Shown one piece after another: positions 1-5,072 of a DNA stretch of 5,072 nucleotides (position 1 is the stretch's first letter; each line of letters starts with the position of its first letter). Below the pieces are notes generated by a model, which saw only the letters and a list, made by a program, of their open reading frames with translations, had not been told where the DNA came from and did not search any database. The translations under genes and the position numbers were made by a program. Origin of the DNA: an uncultured Collinsella sp. (GTDB lineage Bacteria; Actinomycetota; Coriobacteriia; Coriobacteriales; Coriobacteriaceae); the NCBI GenBank assembly GCA_900553475.1, contig USEF01000126.1, forward strand, positions 1 through 5,072, written 5' to 3'.

Positions 1-165
1 CCCGAGAGGGGCCGCGGGGGCGTTCGGTTAACTGCGGGAGCGAGCCATCAGCTCAATGTGTTCGGCTGAGATCGGAAATCAACCGACGTTTCCCGCCGGT
101 CGAAGGGGCGGGCTGAGCGGGGGGCGACCTTGGCCATCCCGCCCGCGCCTTAAGGTGTGGGGTTC
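1..165. other. GC-rich region with no recognisable gene
   Basis: No frame on either strand gives a convincing protein. The longest plus-strand readings hit stops early (for example TGA at 67-69), and a 29-codon minus-strand ATG reading has no ribosome-binding site. The segment has several short inverted repeats: CAGC/GCTG around 49-67, CGAC 84-87 with GTCG 99-102, and a perfect GGGCGGG/CCCGCCC pair at 106-144. I compared it from memory with tmRNA, RNase P, SRP, 6S RNA and common riboswitches and recognised none. It could be the 3' part of a transcript entering from the left, a structured noncoding RNA, or plain intergenic DNA. Confidence 0.4.
106..144. repeat. GC-rich inverted repeat, possible minus-strand 3' hairpin
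   Basis: GGGCGGG at 106-112 is perfectly complementary to CCCGCCC at 138-144, giving a 7-bp all-GC stem with a 25-nt loop that is itself GC-rich. It lies about 20 nt beyond the stop of the 24-codon minus-strand ORF, where a terminator might be expected. No T-rich tract follows the stem on either strand, so it is not a canonical intrinsic terminator. An 8-bp palindrome, CCTTAAGG (148-155), sits between the stop and the stem. Confidence 0.35.
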
Positions 166-240
166 TTAGGCCTTCTTGCGACGATAGATCACGAAGCCAC
201 AGACACCGATGATGATGGCGCCAACACCCATGGCGGCCAT
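166..240 (-). CDS. 24-aa hydrophobic peptide, sorting-signal-like tail (possible gene remnant)
   Basis: From ATG at 240 the minus strand reads 24 residues: Met-Ala-Ala-Met, a hydrophobic run with GAIIIGVCGFVIY, then RRKKA and a TAA stop. A weak AAGGG lies 7 nt upstream of the ATG; a stronger GAGGAG is 18 nt upstream, too far to serve it well. Reading further upstream in the same frame gives HPITE followed by EKSKGNN. That is the layout of an LPXTG cell-wall sorting signal (motif, polar linker, TM helix, basic tail, about 36 residues), and HPITE is two nucleotide changes from LPITG. It may therefore be a real membrane microprotein or the decayed C-terminus of a lost sortase substrate. The frame stays open upstream but overlaps the 30-codon ORF in another frame, so a longer product is unlikely. 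Function unknown. Confidence 0.3.
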   Translation of the reverse strand: MAAMGVGAIIIGVCGFVIYRRKKA

Positions 241-279
241 GTTGTTGCCCTTGGACTTCTCCTCGGTGATTGGATGAAT

Positions 280-288
280 ATCATACCA
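280..288 (-). promoter_or_regulatory. Possible extended -10 promoter element
   Basis: On the minus strand this reads TGGTATGAT: a TGn extension followed by TATGAT, a 5/6 match to TATAAT. It lies in a short AT-rich patch that stands out from its surroundings. Start of transcription would fall near 273, giving a leader of about 33 nt before the ATG at 240. No matching -35 hexamer is visible, as is common for extended -10 promoters. It overlaps an imperfect palindrome at 269-290. A chance match is quite possible. Confidence 0.25.
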
Positions 289-296
289 ATGTGGAT

Positions 297-389
297 TTAC
301 TTCTTTCGGCGGTGAATCAGGTTGATGGCGTAGCCCACGAGCAGGGCCAGAACGATGACGATAAAGCCAAGGATAGGGTTGTCGTTCAC
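297..389 (-). CDS. 30-aa single-TM microprotein coupled to the lipid kinase gene
   Basis: A GTG at 389 opens a 30-codon ORF ending in TAA at 299-297. The peptide starts with polar MNDNP, continues with one hydrophobic helix (about residues 6-24, including GFIVIVLALLVGYAI) and ends with basic HRRKK. The positive-inside rule places the C-terminus in the cytoplasm. Its ribosome-binding site, AGGAG at 400-396, is 6 nt upstream and overlaps the TAG stop of the kinase gene (401-399), so translation is probably coupled. The ORF is in the same frame as the kinase, with only TAG-GAG-AAC-CCC between them. Stop-codon readthrough would give the kinase a C-terminal membrane anchor. Its role is unknown; a helper or anchor for the kinase is inference. 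Confidence rests on the good ribosome-binding site, the coupling and the clean TM-plus-basic composition. Confidence 0.55.
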   Translation of the reverse strand: MNDNPILGFIVIVLALLVGYAINLIHRRKK

Positions 390-394
390 GGGGT

Positions 395-401
395 TCTCCT
401 A
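395..401 (-). promoter_or_regulatory. Ribosome-binding site fused to the kinase stop codon
   Basis: The minus strand reads TAGGAGA here. The kinase stop TAG and the Shine-Dalgarno AGGAG share three bases, and the GTG of the small ORF follows 6 nt later. This arrangement decides the small ORF start, because the only in-frame codons upstream are CCC, AAC, GAG and the stop itself. It is typical of translational coupling, where ribosomes ending the first gene restart on the next. Confidence 0.55.
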
Positions 402-1316
402 TTTTCCGAGTGGTGAGAATTCGTCGACGATGAGGTCGAGGCATTGCGGAAGCGCGCGGGCGCCAAAGACACCGGAGTTGCTGGAGATGATCTCGCCATC
501 GAACTGCATACCCAGCGACGGCGTGCAGGTAATCTTGGCTTCCTTGGTCTGGATAATCTTAAACTGCGGGCGGCCGAGCACCTTGCCGGCGGGGTCGAGC
601 GCGGCGGTGATCACCGTGGGGAGCAGTTGCACCGTGCGCACGGGTTCAATAACGACGATGTCGACCATGCCATCGTTCATGCGGCAGTTGGGGAACAGGT
701 TGATGTCGTTTTGGATGACTGAGGTATTGCCCGCCATGCAGCAGATGCCGTCGAGCTCCTCGACCATGCCGTCGTGTTCAATGGTAAAGTGCGCCACCGT
801 GGGGTTGGGTGTGGCGAGCGCGGAGAGGAAGTAGGCGATCTCGCCAATGTCGTTTTTGGTGGGAGCGGCTTTCATCATGATCTCGGCGTCGAAGCCCGAG
901 CCGGCGATGATGATAAAGCCGTGGCGCTTCTCGTTACCGTTCTCGTCGATCCAAAAGAGCTCACCCATGTCCACCTTGACCGTGCGGCCGGCGCGGCAAG
1001 CCTTGGCAAGCGCCGCCGCCTCGGGGGCATTACCGATGTTGTTAAAGAACAGGCAGGCTGTGCCGGAGGGGAAGATGAGCGTAGGGACACCGCACCCGCG
1101 CATCTGGTCGAGCACGTTGGAGACGGTGCCGTCGCCGCCCGAAACGACTACGCGGTCGAACTCACGAACGTCCGCTACCGCGTCCTCGGGCTCCATGCCA
1201 TCGCCGATAAAGCGCATTACGACCTCGTCGCCGCCCTGTGCAAGAGCGTGCGTGAATGCGTAGATTTCATCGGAGCTGGGACCCGATGCCGGGTTGTGGA
1301 TGATAAGGCAGCGCAT
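399..1316 (-). CDS. Diacylglycerol/lipid kinase, YegS/DgkB (DAGK catalytic domain) family
   Basis: A 305-aa protein of typical size for this family. Members phosphorylate diacylglycerol or related lipids using ATP at the inner face of the membrane, recycling lipid intermediates. Visible family motifs in order: NPASG at residues 8-12; the nucleotide-binding GGDGT at 60-64; a GT-containing loop, FPSGTACLFFNNIG, at 82-95; GSGFDAE at 139-145; NDGMVD at 214-219; and the conserved acidic DGE at 273-275 near the C-terminal beta domain. In the GT loop, the Asn usually found two residues after GT (as in GTGN) is Cys, so specificity could differ. The ATG at 1316 is the only possible N-terminus in this frame, because a stop lies eight codons upstream; the ribosome-binding site (GGGA) is weak. 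There is no signal peptide or TM segment. It is divergent from the RNase D gene and followed by a coupled TM microprotein. The family is clear; the exact lipid substrate is not. Confidence 0.9.
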   Translation of the reverse strand: MRCLIIHNPASGPSSDEIYAFTHALAQGGDEVVMRFIGDGMEPEDAVADVREFDRVVVSGGDGTVSNVLDQMRGCGVPTLIFPSGTACLFFNNIGNAPEAAALAKACRAGRTVKVDMGELFWIDENGNEKRHGFIIIAGSGFDAEIMMKAAPTKNDIGEIAYFLSALATPNPTVAHFTIEHDGMVEELDGICCMAGNTSVIQNDINLFPNCRMNDGMVDIVVIEPVRTVQLLPTVITAALDPAGKVLGRPQFKIIQTKEAKITCTPSLGMQFDGEIISSNSGVFGARALPQCLDLIVDEFSPLGK

Positions 1317-1344
1317 ACTTACGTTCCCGTTCTGTGACTAACCG

Positions 1345-1350
1345 AGTATA
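1345..1350 (-). promoter_or_regulatory. Possible -10 element for the lipid kinase gene
   Basis: The minus strand reads TATACT, a 5/6 match to TATAAT, 28 nt upstream of the kinase ATG. Start of transcription would fall near 1338, giving a leader of about 22 nt. No convincing -35 hexamer sits 16-18 bp upstream. It lies in the divergent spacer 1317-1414, where some promoter for the kinase is expected. Confidence 0.35.
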
Positions 1351-1414
1351 GTTGTAGGGCAATGCCGATATCCTACCCGTGTTTTTCGGGCCTAACCTTA
1401 TTCGATGGGTTGAT

Positions 1415-2548
1415 ATGTACATTTCCACACATCAGGCTCTACTCGACTTTTGTCAGCGCGCTCGTGAGTTTGACGCGATTGCCGTCGATACCGAGTTTTT
1501 GCGCGAGCGCACGTTTCATCCGCGCCTGTGCCTGGTTCAGATTGCCACCCCTGCCGAGAGCGTCGCGGTCGATCCTTTGGTGATCGACGACTTATCGCCG
1601 CTGGCCGAGCTTATGGCCGACGAGAGCGTGGTCAAGGTCTTCCACGCCTGCTCGCAGGATATGGAGGTCATGCTCCACACCGTGGGCGCGCTGCCGCGAC
1701 CGATTTTTGACACACAGGTCGCCGCCGCCTTTTTGGGCGAGCGCCAGCAGATTTCCTACGGCGCGCTCGTGCAGACGTTCTGCGGCGTATCGCTGCCCAA
1801 GACCGAGTCGCTGACCGATTGGTCGCGCCGCCCGCTGAGCGATAAGCAGATTGAGTACGCGATCGATGACGTCAAGTATCTGATCGTCGCCTATACCGAG
1901 ATGATGAGCCGCCTGCGCGAGCTGGGCCGCGTGGACTGGGTGCTCGACGAGTTGCGCCCGCTGGCAGACGAGTCGCACTACCGCGCCGACCGGCATGAGG
2001 CATTCCGCAAGGTCAAGCGCATCAACTCGTGTAGCCGCCATCAGCTGGGCATTGCGCGCGAGCTTGCCGCCTGGCGCGAGGACCGCGCCGAGCGCCGCAA
2101 CATCCCGCGCAAGTGGGTCATGTCCGACGATACGCTGCTGGCGCTCGTCAAGCGCAATCCTGTGCGCGTTGAGGAGTTCCGCAGCATCCGCGGTACCGAT
2201 CAACTGGGGGAGCGCGATGCGGACGGCGCGCTCATGGCCATCAAGCGCGGCGCGAGCTGCCCGCACGATCGCCTGCCGCTCATGGTGCGCGGACATCGCC
2301 AGATCTCTCCGGAGCTGGAGAGCGTGACGGATCTCATGTACGCGCTCATTCGCCTGGTTGCCGAGCGTTCGGGCGTGGCGACCTCGGTCATTGCCTCGCG
2401 CGATGACCTAGCCGACTATATTGAGCATCCCGAGCAGAGCCCTTTGCGCGAAGGCTGGCGCTTTGAGCTTGTGGGCTCGCGCCTGGACGATCTACTCTCG
2501 GGCAACATGGGGTTGACGGTCAAAGATGGCAAAATTGAATTGCTATAA
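1415..2548 (+). CDS. rnd: Ribonuclease D (3'-5' exoribonuclease, DEDDy)
   Basis: A 377-aa cytoplasmic exoribonuclease that trims 3' ends of tRNA precursors and other small stable RNAs. The N-terminal DEDDy domain has all expected motifs: Exo I DTEF (Asp25, Glu27), Exo II FHACSQDMEV (His77, Asp82), and Exo III WSRRPLSDKQIEYAIDD (Tyr148, Asp152). Two HRDC-type helical RNA-binding regions follow, at about 207-285 and 297-365; length and layout match classic RNase D. I chose ATG 1415 because MYISTHQALL aligns with the usual family N-terminus. An in-frame GTG at 1379 would add 12 residues but has no ribosome-binding site. The site for ATG 1415 is itself weak (GATGGG about 6 nt upstream), so the start is less sure than the function. 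It is divergent from the lipid kinase and 64 nt upstream of the YugP gene. Confidence 0.92.
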   Translation: MYISTHQALLDFCQRAREFDAIAVDTEFLRERTFHPRLCLVQIATPAESVAVDPLVIDDLSPLAELMADESVVKVFHACSQDMEVMLHTVGALPRPIFDTQVAAAFLGERQQISYGALVQTFCGVSLPKTESLTDWSRRPLSDKQIEYAIDDVKYLIVAYTEMMSRLRELGRVDWVLDELRPLADESHYRADRHEAFRKVKRINSCSRHQLGIARELAAWREDRAERRNIPRKWVMSDDTLLALVKRNPVRVEEFRSIRGTDQLGERDADGALMAIKRGASCPHDRLPLMVRGHRQISPELESVTDLMYALIRLVAERSGVATSVIASRDDLADYIEHPEQSPLREGWRFELVGSRLDDLLSGNMGLTVKDGKIELL

Positions 2549-2571
2549 GGAAGCCTAGCCGCTTGAGTGGG

Positions 2572-2577
2572 TAGAAT
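2572..2577 (+). promoter_or_regulatory. Weak candidate -10 upstream of the metallopeptidase gene
   Basis: TAGAAT, a 5/6 match to TATAAT, lies in the 64-nt spacer after RNase D, with a start expected near 2584 and a leader of about 29 nt. No -35 hexamer is seen at proper spacing: the nearby TTGAGT (2563-2568) is too close. The peptidase gene could equally be read through from rnd. Confidence 0.22.
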
Positions 2578-2612
2578 GCCTCCAACGTGTAACTCGATTC
2601 GGAGGAATTCGC

Positions 2613-3317
2613 ATGCCCTATTACTATGGTTATGGCTTTGGCATCGACCCGCTGTACCTGCTGGTCGTCCTTGTTTGTACGGTGCTCGGTCTTGCCGCGC
2701 AGAGCTATATCAACTCGACGTATAAAACCTGGTCCAAGGTTCGCTCGGACGGCGACACGGGCGCTGCGGTCGCGCGCCGCATGCTCGACGCCAGCGGTTG
2801 CAATGCCGTGGGTATCAAGGGCGTCGCCGGTGAGCTCACCGACCATTACAACCCGCAGGATAACAACCTGTATCTCTCGGATGCCAACCGTTCGGGTGGG
2901 TCGGTCGCAAGCGTTGCCGTCGCCTGCCACGAGGCGGGCCATGCCGCCCAGCGACAAAACGGCTATGCCATGATGAAGGTGCGCACTGCCCTGGTCCCGG
3001 TCGTCAACTTTACCCAGAACACCTGGACGATCGTGCTACTCATGGGCCTGTTTATGAACATCGCGGGGCTCACGACCCTCGCGCTGATCTTCTTCTCGTT
3101 TAGTGTGTTGTTCCAGCTGGTTACGCTGCCGGTCGAGATCGATGCCAGTCGCCGCGCCGTGGCGTATATCGAGCGGTCGGGCATGAGCTCCAAGCAGGTC
3201 AACGGTGCCAAGAAGGTGCTGACGGCAGCCGCGCTTACCTATGTGGCCGCAGCGCTCACCTCGATCATTCAGCTGCTCTACCTGATGGCTCGCTACAACA
3301 GAAACTCCAACCGATAA
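2613..3317 (+). CDS. YugP-family integral membrane zinc metallopeptidase
   Basis: A 234-aa membrane protein, close to the usual 220-235 residues for the YugP (DUF-derived neutral zinc metallopeptidase) family. The zincin motif HEAGH is at residues 106-110 (ligands His106 and His110, catalytic Glu107). The downstream LPVEIDAS at 172-179 probably supplies the third ligand, Glu175. Hydrophobic segments lie at about 12-30, 123-147, 150-172 and 203-226. A Tyr/Gly-rich start (MPYYYGYGFG) precedes the first TM helix, as in many family members. The conserved NNLYLSD stretch (84-90) precedes the active site. The start is well supported: GGAGGA at 2601-2606, 6 nt before the ATG. Physiological substrates of the family are poorly known; a role in membrane protein processing or quality control is inference. 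It sits between rnd and xseA without an obvious functional link. Confidence 0.9.
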   Translation: MPYYYGYGFGIDPLYLLVVLVCTVLGLAAQSYINSTYKTWSKVRSDGDTGAAVARRMLDASGCNAVGIKGVAGELTDHYNPQDNNLYLSDANRSGGSVASVAVACHEAGHAAQRQNGYAMMKVRTALVPVVNFTQNTWTIVLLMGLFMNIAGLTTLALIFFSFSVLFQLVTLPVEIDASRRAVAYIERSGMSSKQVNGAKKVLTAAALTYVAAALTSIIQLLYLMARYNRNSNR

Positions 3318-3333
3318 CAAATTGGCTTGACAG

Positions 3334-3361
3334 GCGCCGGGGATTTGTGTCCCCGCGGCGC
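3334..3361 (+). terminator. Strong GC hairpin after the metallopeptidase gene
   Basis: GCGCC plus GGGGA (3334-3343) pairs with TCCCC (3350-3354) and GGCGC (3357-3361), around a TTTGTG loop and a 2-nt bulge (GC, 3355-3356): ten pairs, nearly all GC. It starts 17 nt after the metallopeptidase stop, the right place for a terminator. The following bases, CTGTACTATGTG, are not a T-tract, so it would be an atypical terminator. It could instead be a structured element in a transcript running into xseA. Confidence 0.4.
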
Positions 3362-3363
3362 TG

Positions 3364-3369
3364 TACTAT
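3364..3369 (+). promoter_or_regulatory. Candidate -10 for xseAB
   Basis: TACTAT (4/6, keeping the key TA and final T) lies directly after the hairpin. A start near 3376 would give a leader of about 55 nt to the xseA GTG. A perfect consensus TTGACA occurs at 3327-3332, but it is 31 bp upstream instead of about 17, with the hairpin filling the gap, so the two do not form a normal promoter. Confidence 0.3.
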
Positions 3370-3418
3370 GTGTTGGACTTGAATTTGCGCAGGGCTGGAG
3401 CCTTTGTGCACGATAACG

Positions 3419-3426
3419 AAAGGAGG
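3419..3426 (+). promoter_or_regulatory. Ribosome-binding site that fixes the xseA start
   Basis: AAAGGAGG is a near-perfect match to the anti-Shine-Dalgarno sequence and lies 4 nt before GTG 3431. An in-frame TTG at 3404 would add nine residues but places this site inside the coding region and has no comparable site of its own, so GTG 3431 is preferred. Confidence 0.7.
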
Positions 3427-3430
3427 CTGC

Positions 3431-4882
3431 GTGGCAGGCTGGAATCTAACCGGCAATGCTGTTTCCGCCGAGTTCGACGGATCGGACGAGCGGGAGCGCA
3501 AAGAGCTCAGCGTGAGCCAGGCGGTGGAGATCGCCGCCGGTGCACTCGATGCTATTCCGCAGCTGAGTGTCTTGGGCGAGGTCACGGGCTTCCGTGGCCC
3601 CAATGCCCGAAGCGGCCACTGCTACTTCCAGATTAAGGACGATTCGGCCGCCGTTGACTGCATCATTTGGAAGGGTGCCTATCTCAAGCGCACGTTCGAT
3701 CTGCGCGACGGCATGCAGGTGAGCTTTAAGGGTAGCTTCAATCTCTATAAGCCCACGGGCCGCATGAGTTTTGTCGCCCGCTCGTTTTCGCTGGCGGGGG
3801 AGGGTCTGCTGCGTCAACAAGTGGCGCAACTGGCCGAAAAGCTGAGCCGCGAGGGCCTGATGGACGAAGCGCGCAAGCGCCGCATCCCGGTGTTCTGCTC
3901 GCGTGTGGCGGTCGTCACCTCGCTTTCGGGTGCCGTAATCGATGACGTCAAGCGCACATTGCGTCGTCGCAACCCACTCGTCGAGCTCGTTTGCGTGGGT
4001 GCCAAGGTTCAAGGCGAGGGTGCGCCGGCAGAGCTCATTGAGGGTTTGCGTCGCGCCGCTTCCATTACGCCGGCGCCCGATTGCATTTTGCTGGTGCGCG
4101 GCGGCGGCTCCTTCGAGGACCTCATGACCTTCAATGACGAGGAGCTTGCCCGCGCGGTGGCAGCCTGTCCCGTGCCCGTGGTGACCGGCATTGGGCATGA
4201 GCCCGATACCTCGATCTGCGATATGGTGAGCGACCGTCGCGCCTCAACGCCCACGGCAGCGGCAGAATCGGTGGCGCCGGCTATGACGGAGCTGGCAGAT
4301 GTGCTCGAGGCGCGCCATCAGCGTCTGGGCGCCGCGATGGCATCGATGATCGGGTCAGATCAGGTCGATCTGGAAATGCTCGATCAGCGTGGTCGCCGCG
4401 CTTGGGACACCTATACGGCCCGTCTGTGCGATGCGCTCGATGCGGCCGCGTGCCGCCCGTGCCTCAACGATCCCACATTTATGGTCGAGCGTCGCGAGTC
4501 CGAGCTTGCCCTGACGGCCGATCGTCTGTCCGGCGCTGTAACGCGTTCGGTTGGGGCCTTCCGCTCCAACTTCGAGCGTCTGCCCGAGCGCTTGATCGCA
4601 AGCACCTCGGGGCTCGATGGTAAGCGCCATGCGCTCACGCTTGCGAGCTCCCGTCTGGAGCATCAGGGGCGCACGATGCTCAGCAAGCCCGCGTCCGACC
4701 TGGGCCGAGCTGCTGCGTCGCTCGATGCCCTGTCACCGCTCAAGGTGCTTGCCCGTGGTTATTCCATCGCGTACAGCGATGACGGTGTGGCTACGAGCGC
4801 CAAGAGCTTTAAGCCGGGCGACGCTATTCGCGTGCGCATGGCGGACGGCAACGTGGCAGCAACCGTCAACGCGGTCGAGTAG
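3431..4882 (+). CDS. xseA: Exodeoxyribonuclease VII large subunit
   Basis: A 483-aa cytoplasmic protein and the catalytic subunit of exonuclease VII, which degrades single-stranded DNA from both ends into short oligonucleotides and takes part in mismatch repair and damage processing. An N-terminal extension of about 25 polar residues precedes an OB-fold ssDNA-binding domain (about 26-120, with LGEVTGFRGP and SGHCYFQIKDD). The catalytic domain then carries VVTSLSGAVIDDV (about 161-173), RGGGSFEDL (223-231) and GIGHEPDTSICDM (253-265) running into RRASTPTAAAE. These contain the family's conserved Asp, Arg, His and Asp (about Asp172, Arg223, His256, Asp259). A long helical region that recruits the small subunits follows, ending with the typical LSPLKVLARGYSIA (about 434-447). 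GTG start with a strong ribosome-binding site; 42 nt upstream of xseB, so one operon. Length is somewhat above the roughly 450 residues of many homologues, mostly from the N-terminal extension. Confidence 0.96.
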   Translation: MAGWNLTGNAVSAEFDGSDERERKELSVSQAVEIAAGALDAIPQLSVLGEVTGFRGPNARSGHCYFQIKDDSAAVDCIIWKGAYLKRTFDLRDGMQVSFKGSFNLYKPTGRMSFVARSFSLAGEGLLRQQVAQLAEKLSREGLMDEARKRRIPVFCSRVAVVTSLSGAVIDDVKRTLRRRNPLVELVCVGAKVQGEGAPAELIEGLRRAASITPAPDCILLVRGGGSFEDLMTFNDEELARAVAACPVPVVTGIGHEPDTSICDMVSDRRASTPTAAAESVAPAMTELADVLEARHQRLGAAMASMIGSDQVDLEMLDQRGRRAWDTYTARLCDALDAAACRPCLNDPTFMVERRESELALTADRLSGAVTRSVGAFRSNFERLPERLIASTSGLDGKRHALTLASSRLEHQGRTMLSKPASDLGRAAASLDALSPLKVLARGYSIAYSDDGVATSAKSFKPGDAIRVRMADGNVAATVNAVE

Positions 4883-4924
4883 GCCGCGTTTCATAGTGAT
4901 AAACCTTTAGGAAAGGAAATAGAT

Positions 4925-5072
4925 ATGGCAGAGAAGACCCCGGTCGAGCAGCTTACGTACAAGCAGGCCTCGCAGGAGTTGGAACTTATTATTCGCAGCC
5001 TGGAGTCGGGCGACATGGAGCTCGAGGAGTCGCTCGAGAGTTATACCCGCGGCGTCGAGCTCCTCAAGAGCC
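4925..5072 (+). CDS. xseB: Exodeoxyribonuclease VII small subunit (3' end cut by the window)
   Basis: The first 49 residues are present and the gene runs off the window edge. The family signature is clear: LTYKQASQELELIIRSLESG (10-29) followed by DMELEESLESYTRGVELLK, the two-helix coiled-coil protein that binds in several copies to the XseA helical region. Family members are usually about 70-90 aa, so roughly half is visible. The ATG at 4925 has a purine-rich site (AAAGGA, 4912-4917) 7 nt upstream, 42 nt after the xseA stop. No promoter is evident in that gap, which supports co-transcription with xseA and balanced production of the two subunits. Confidence 0.95.
   Translation, partial: MAEKTPVEQLTYKQASQELELIIRSLESGDMELEESLESYTRGVELLKS

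Noticed and set aside
58..144. Minus-strand 29-codon ATG reading frame in the left GC-rich region
   Set aside because: No ribosome-binding site, arginine/proline-rich composition, and it overlaps the inverted repeat; indistinguishable from chance.
166..444. A 92-codon minus-strand ORF covering the whole microprotein region
   Set aside because: Its first part overlaps the kinase 3' end and the 30-codon ORF in another frame and has an arginine/proline-rich shadow-like composition; only its last 24-36 residues look protein-like.
1375..1390. CCCG/CGGG hairpin with a T-rich loop between the divergent genes, as a terminator
   Set aside because: Only a 4-bp stem, the T run is in the loop rather than after the stem, and no gene ends there on either strand.
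1379..1414. GTG 1379 as the RNase D start
   Set aside because: No ribosome-binding site before it, and the extra 12 residues lie outside the usual family N-terminus; ATG 1415 fits better.
1592..2296. A 234-codon minus-strand ORF opposite rnd
   Set aside because: Antisense shadow of RNase D, whose catalytic motifs are complete on the plus strand.
3446..4198. A 250-codon minus-strand ORF opposite xseA
   Set aside because: Antisense shadow of a conserved GC-rich gene: the plus strand has unmistakable XseA motifs, and the antisense product has low-complexity His/Ala/Arg composition.

Overview
The window is GC-rich and compact. It carries ordinary bacterial housekeeping genes on both strands, plus two very small putative membrane-peptide ORFs on the minus strand. 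High-GC codon use, strong purine-rich ribosome-binding sites, GTG starts, and a YugP-type metallopeptidase beside xseA/xseB fit a high-GC Gram-positive bacterium. A Coriobacteriia (Collinsella-like) genome is my best guess, by recognition rather than by any search.

Layout. Positions 1-165 hold no convincing gene. They are very GC-rich with inverted repeats, and I recognise no RNA family. On the minus strand, reading right to left, come a YegS/DgkB-type lipid kinase (1316-399), a 30-codon single-TM peptide coupled to its stop codon (389-297), and a 24-codon hydrophobic peptide (240-166). The last of these looks like a stand-alone or decayed cell-wall sorting-signal tail. A divergent spacer (1317-1414) separates this block from the plus-strand genes: RNase D (1415-2548), a YugP-family membrane zinc metallopeptidase (2613-3317), exonuclease VII large subunit xseA (3431-4882), and the start of xseB (4925 to the window edge).

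How they work together. xseA and xseB encode the two subunits of exonuclease VII and are almost certainly one transcription unit. RNase D (RNA 3' trimming) and YugP are co-oriented upstream, with spacers of 64 and 113 nt. The second spacer contains a strong hairpin, so they may be separate units. The lipid kinase acts at the membrane on diacylglycerol-like lipids. The coupled TM peptide could be a partner for it, but that is inference.

I see no mobile element, CRISPR array, tRNA or rRNA, and no clear new multi-gene system. The most unusual part is the minus-strand microprotein segment at 166-401.
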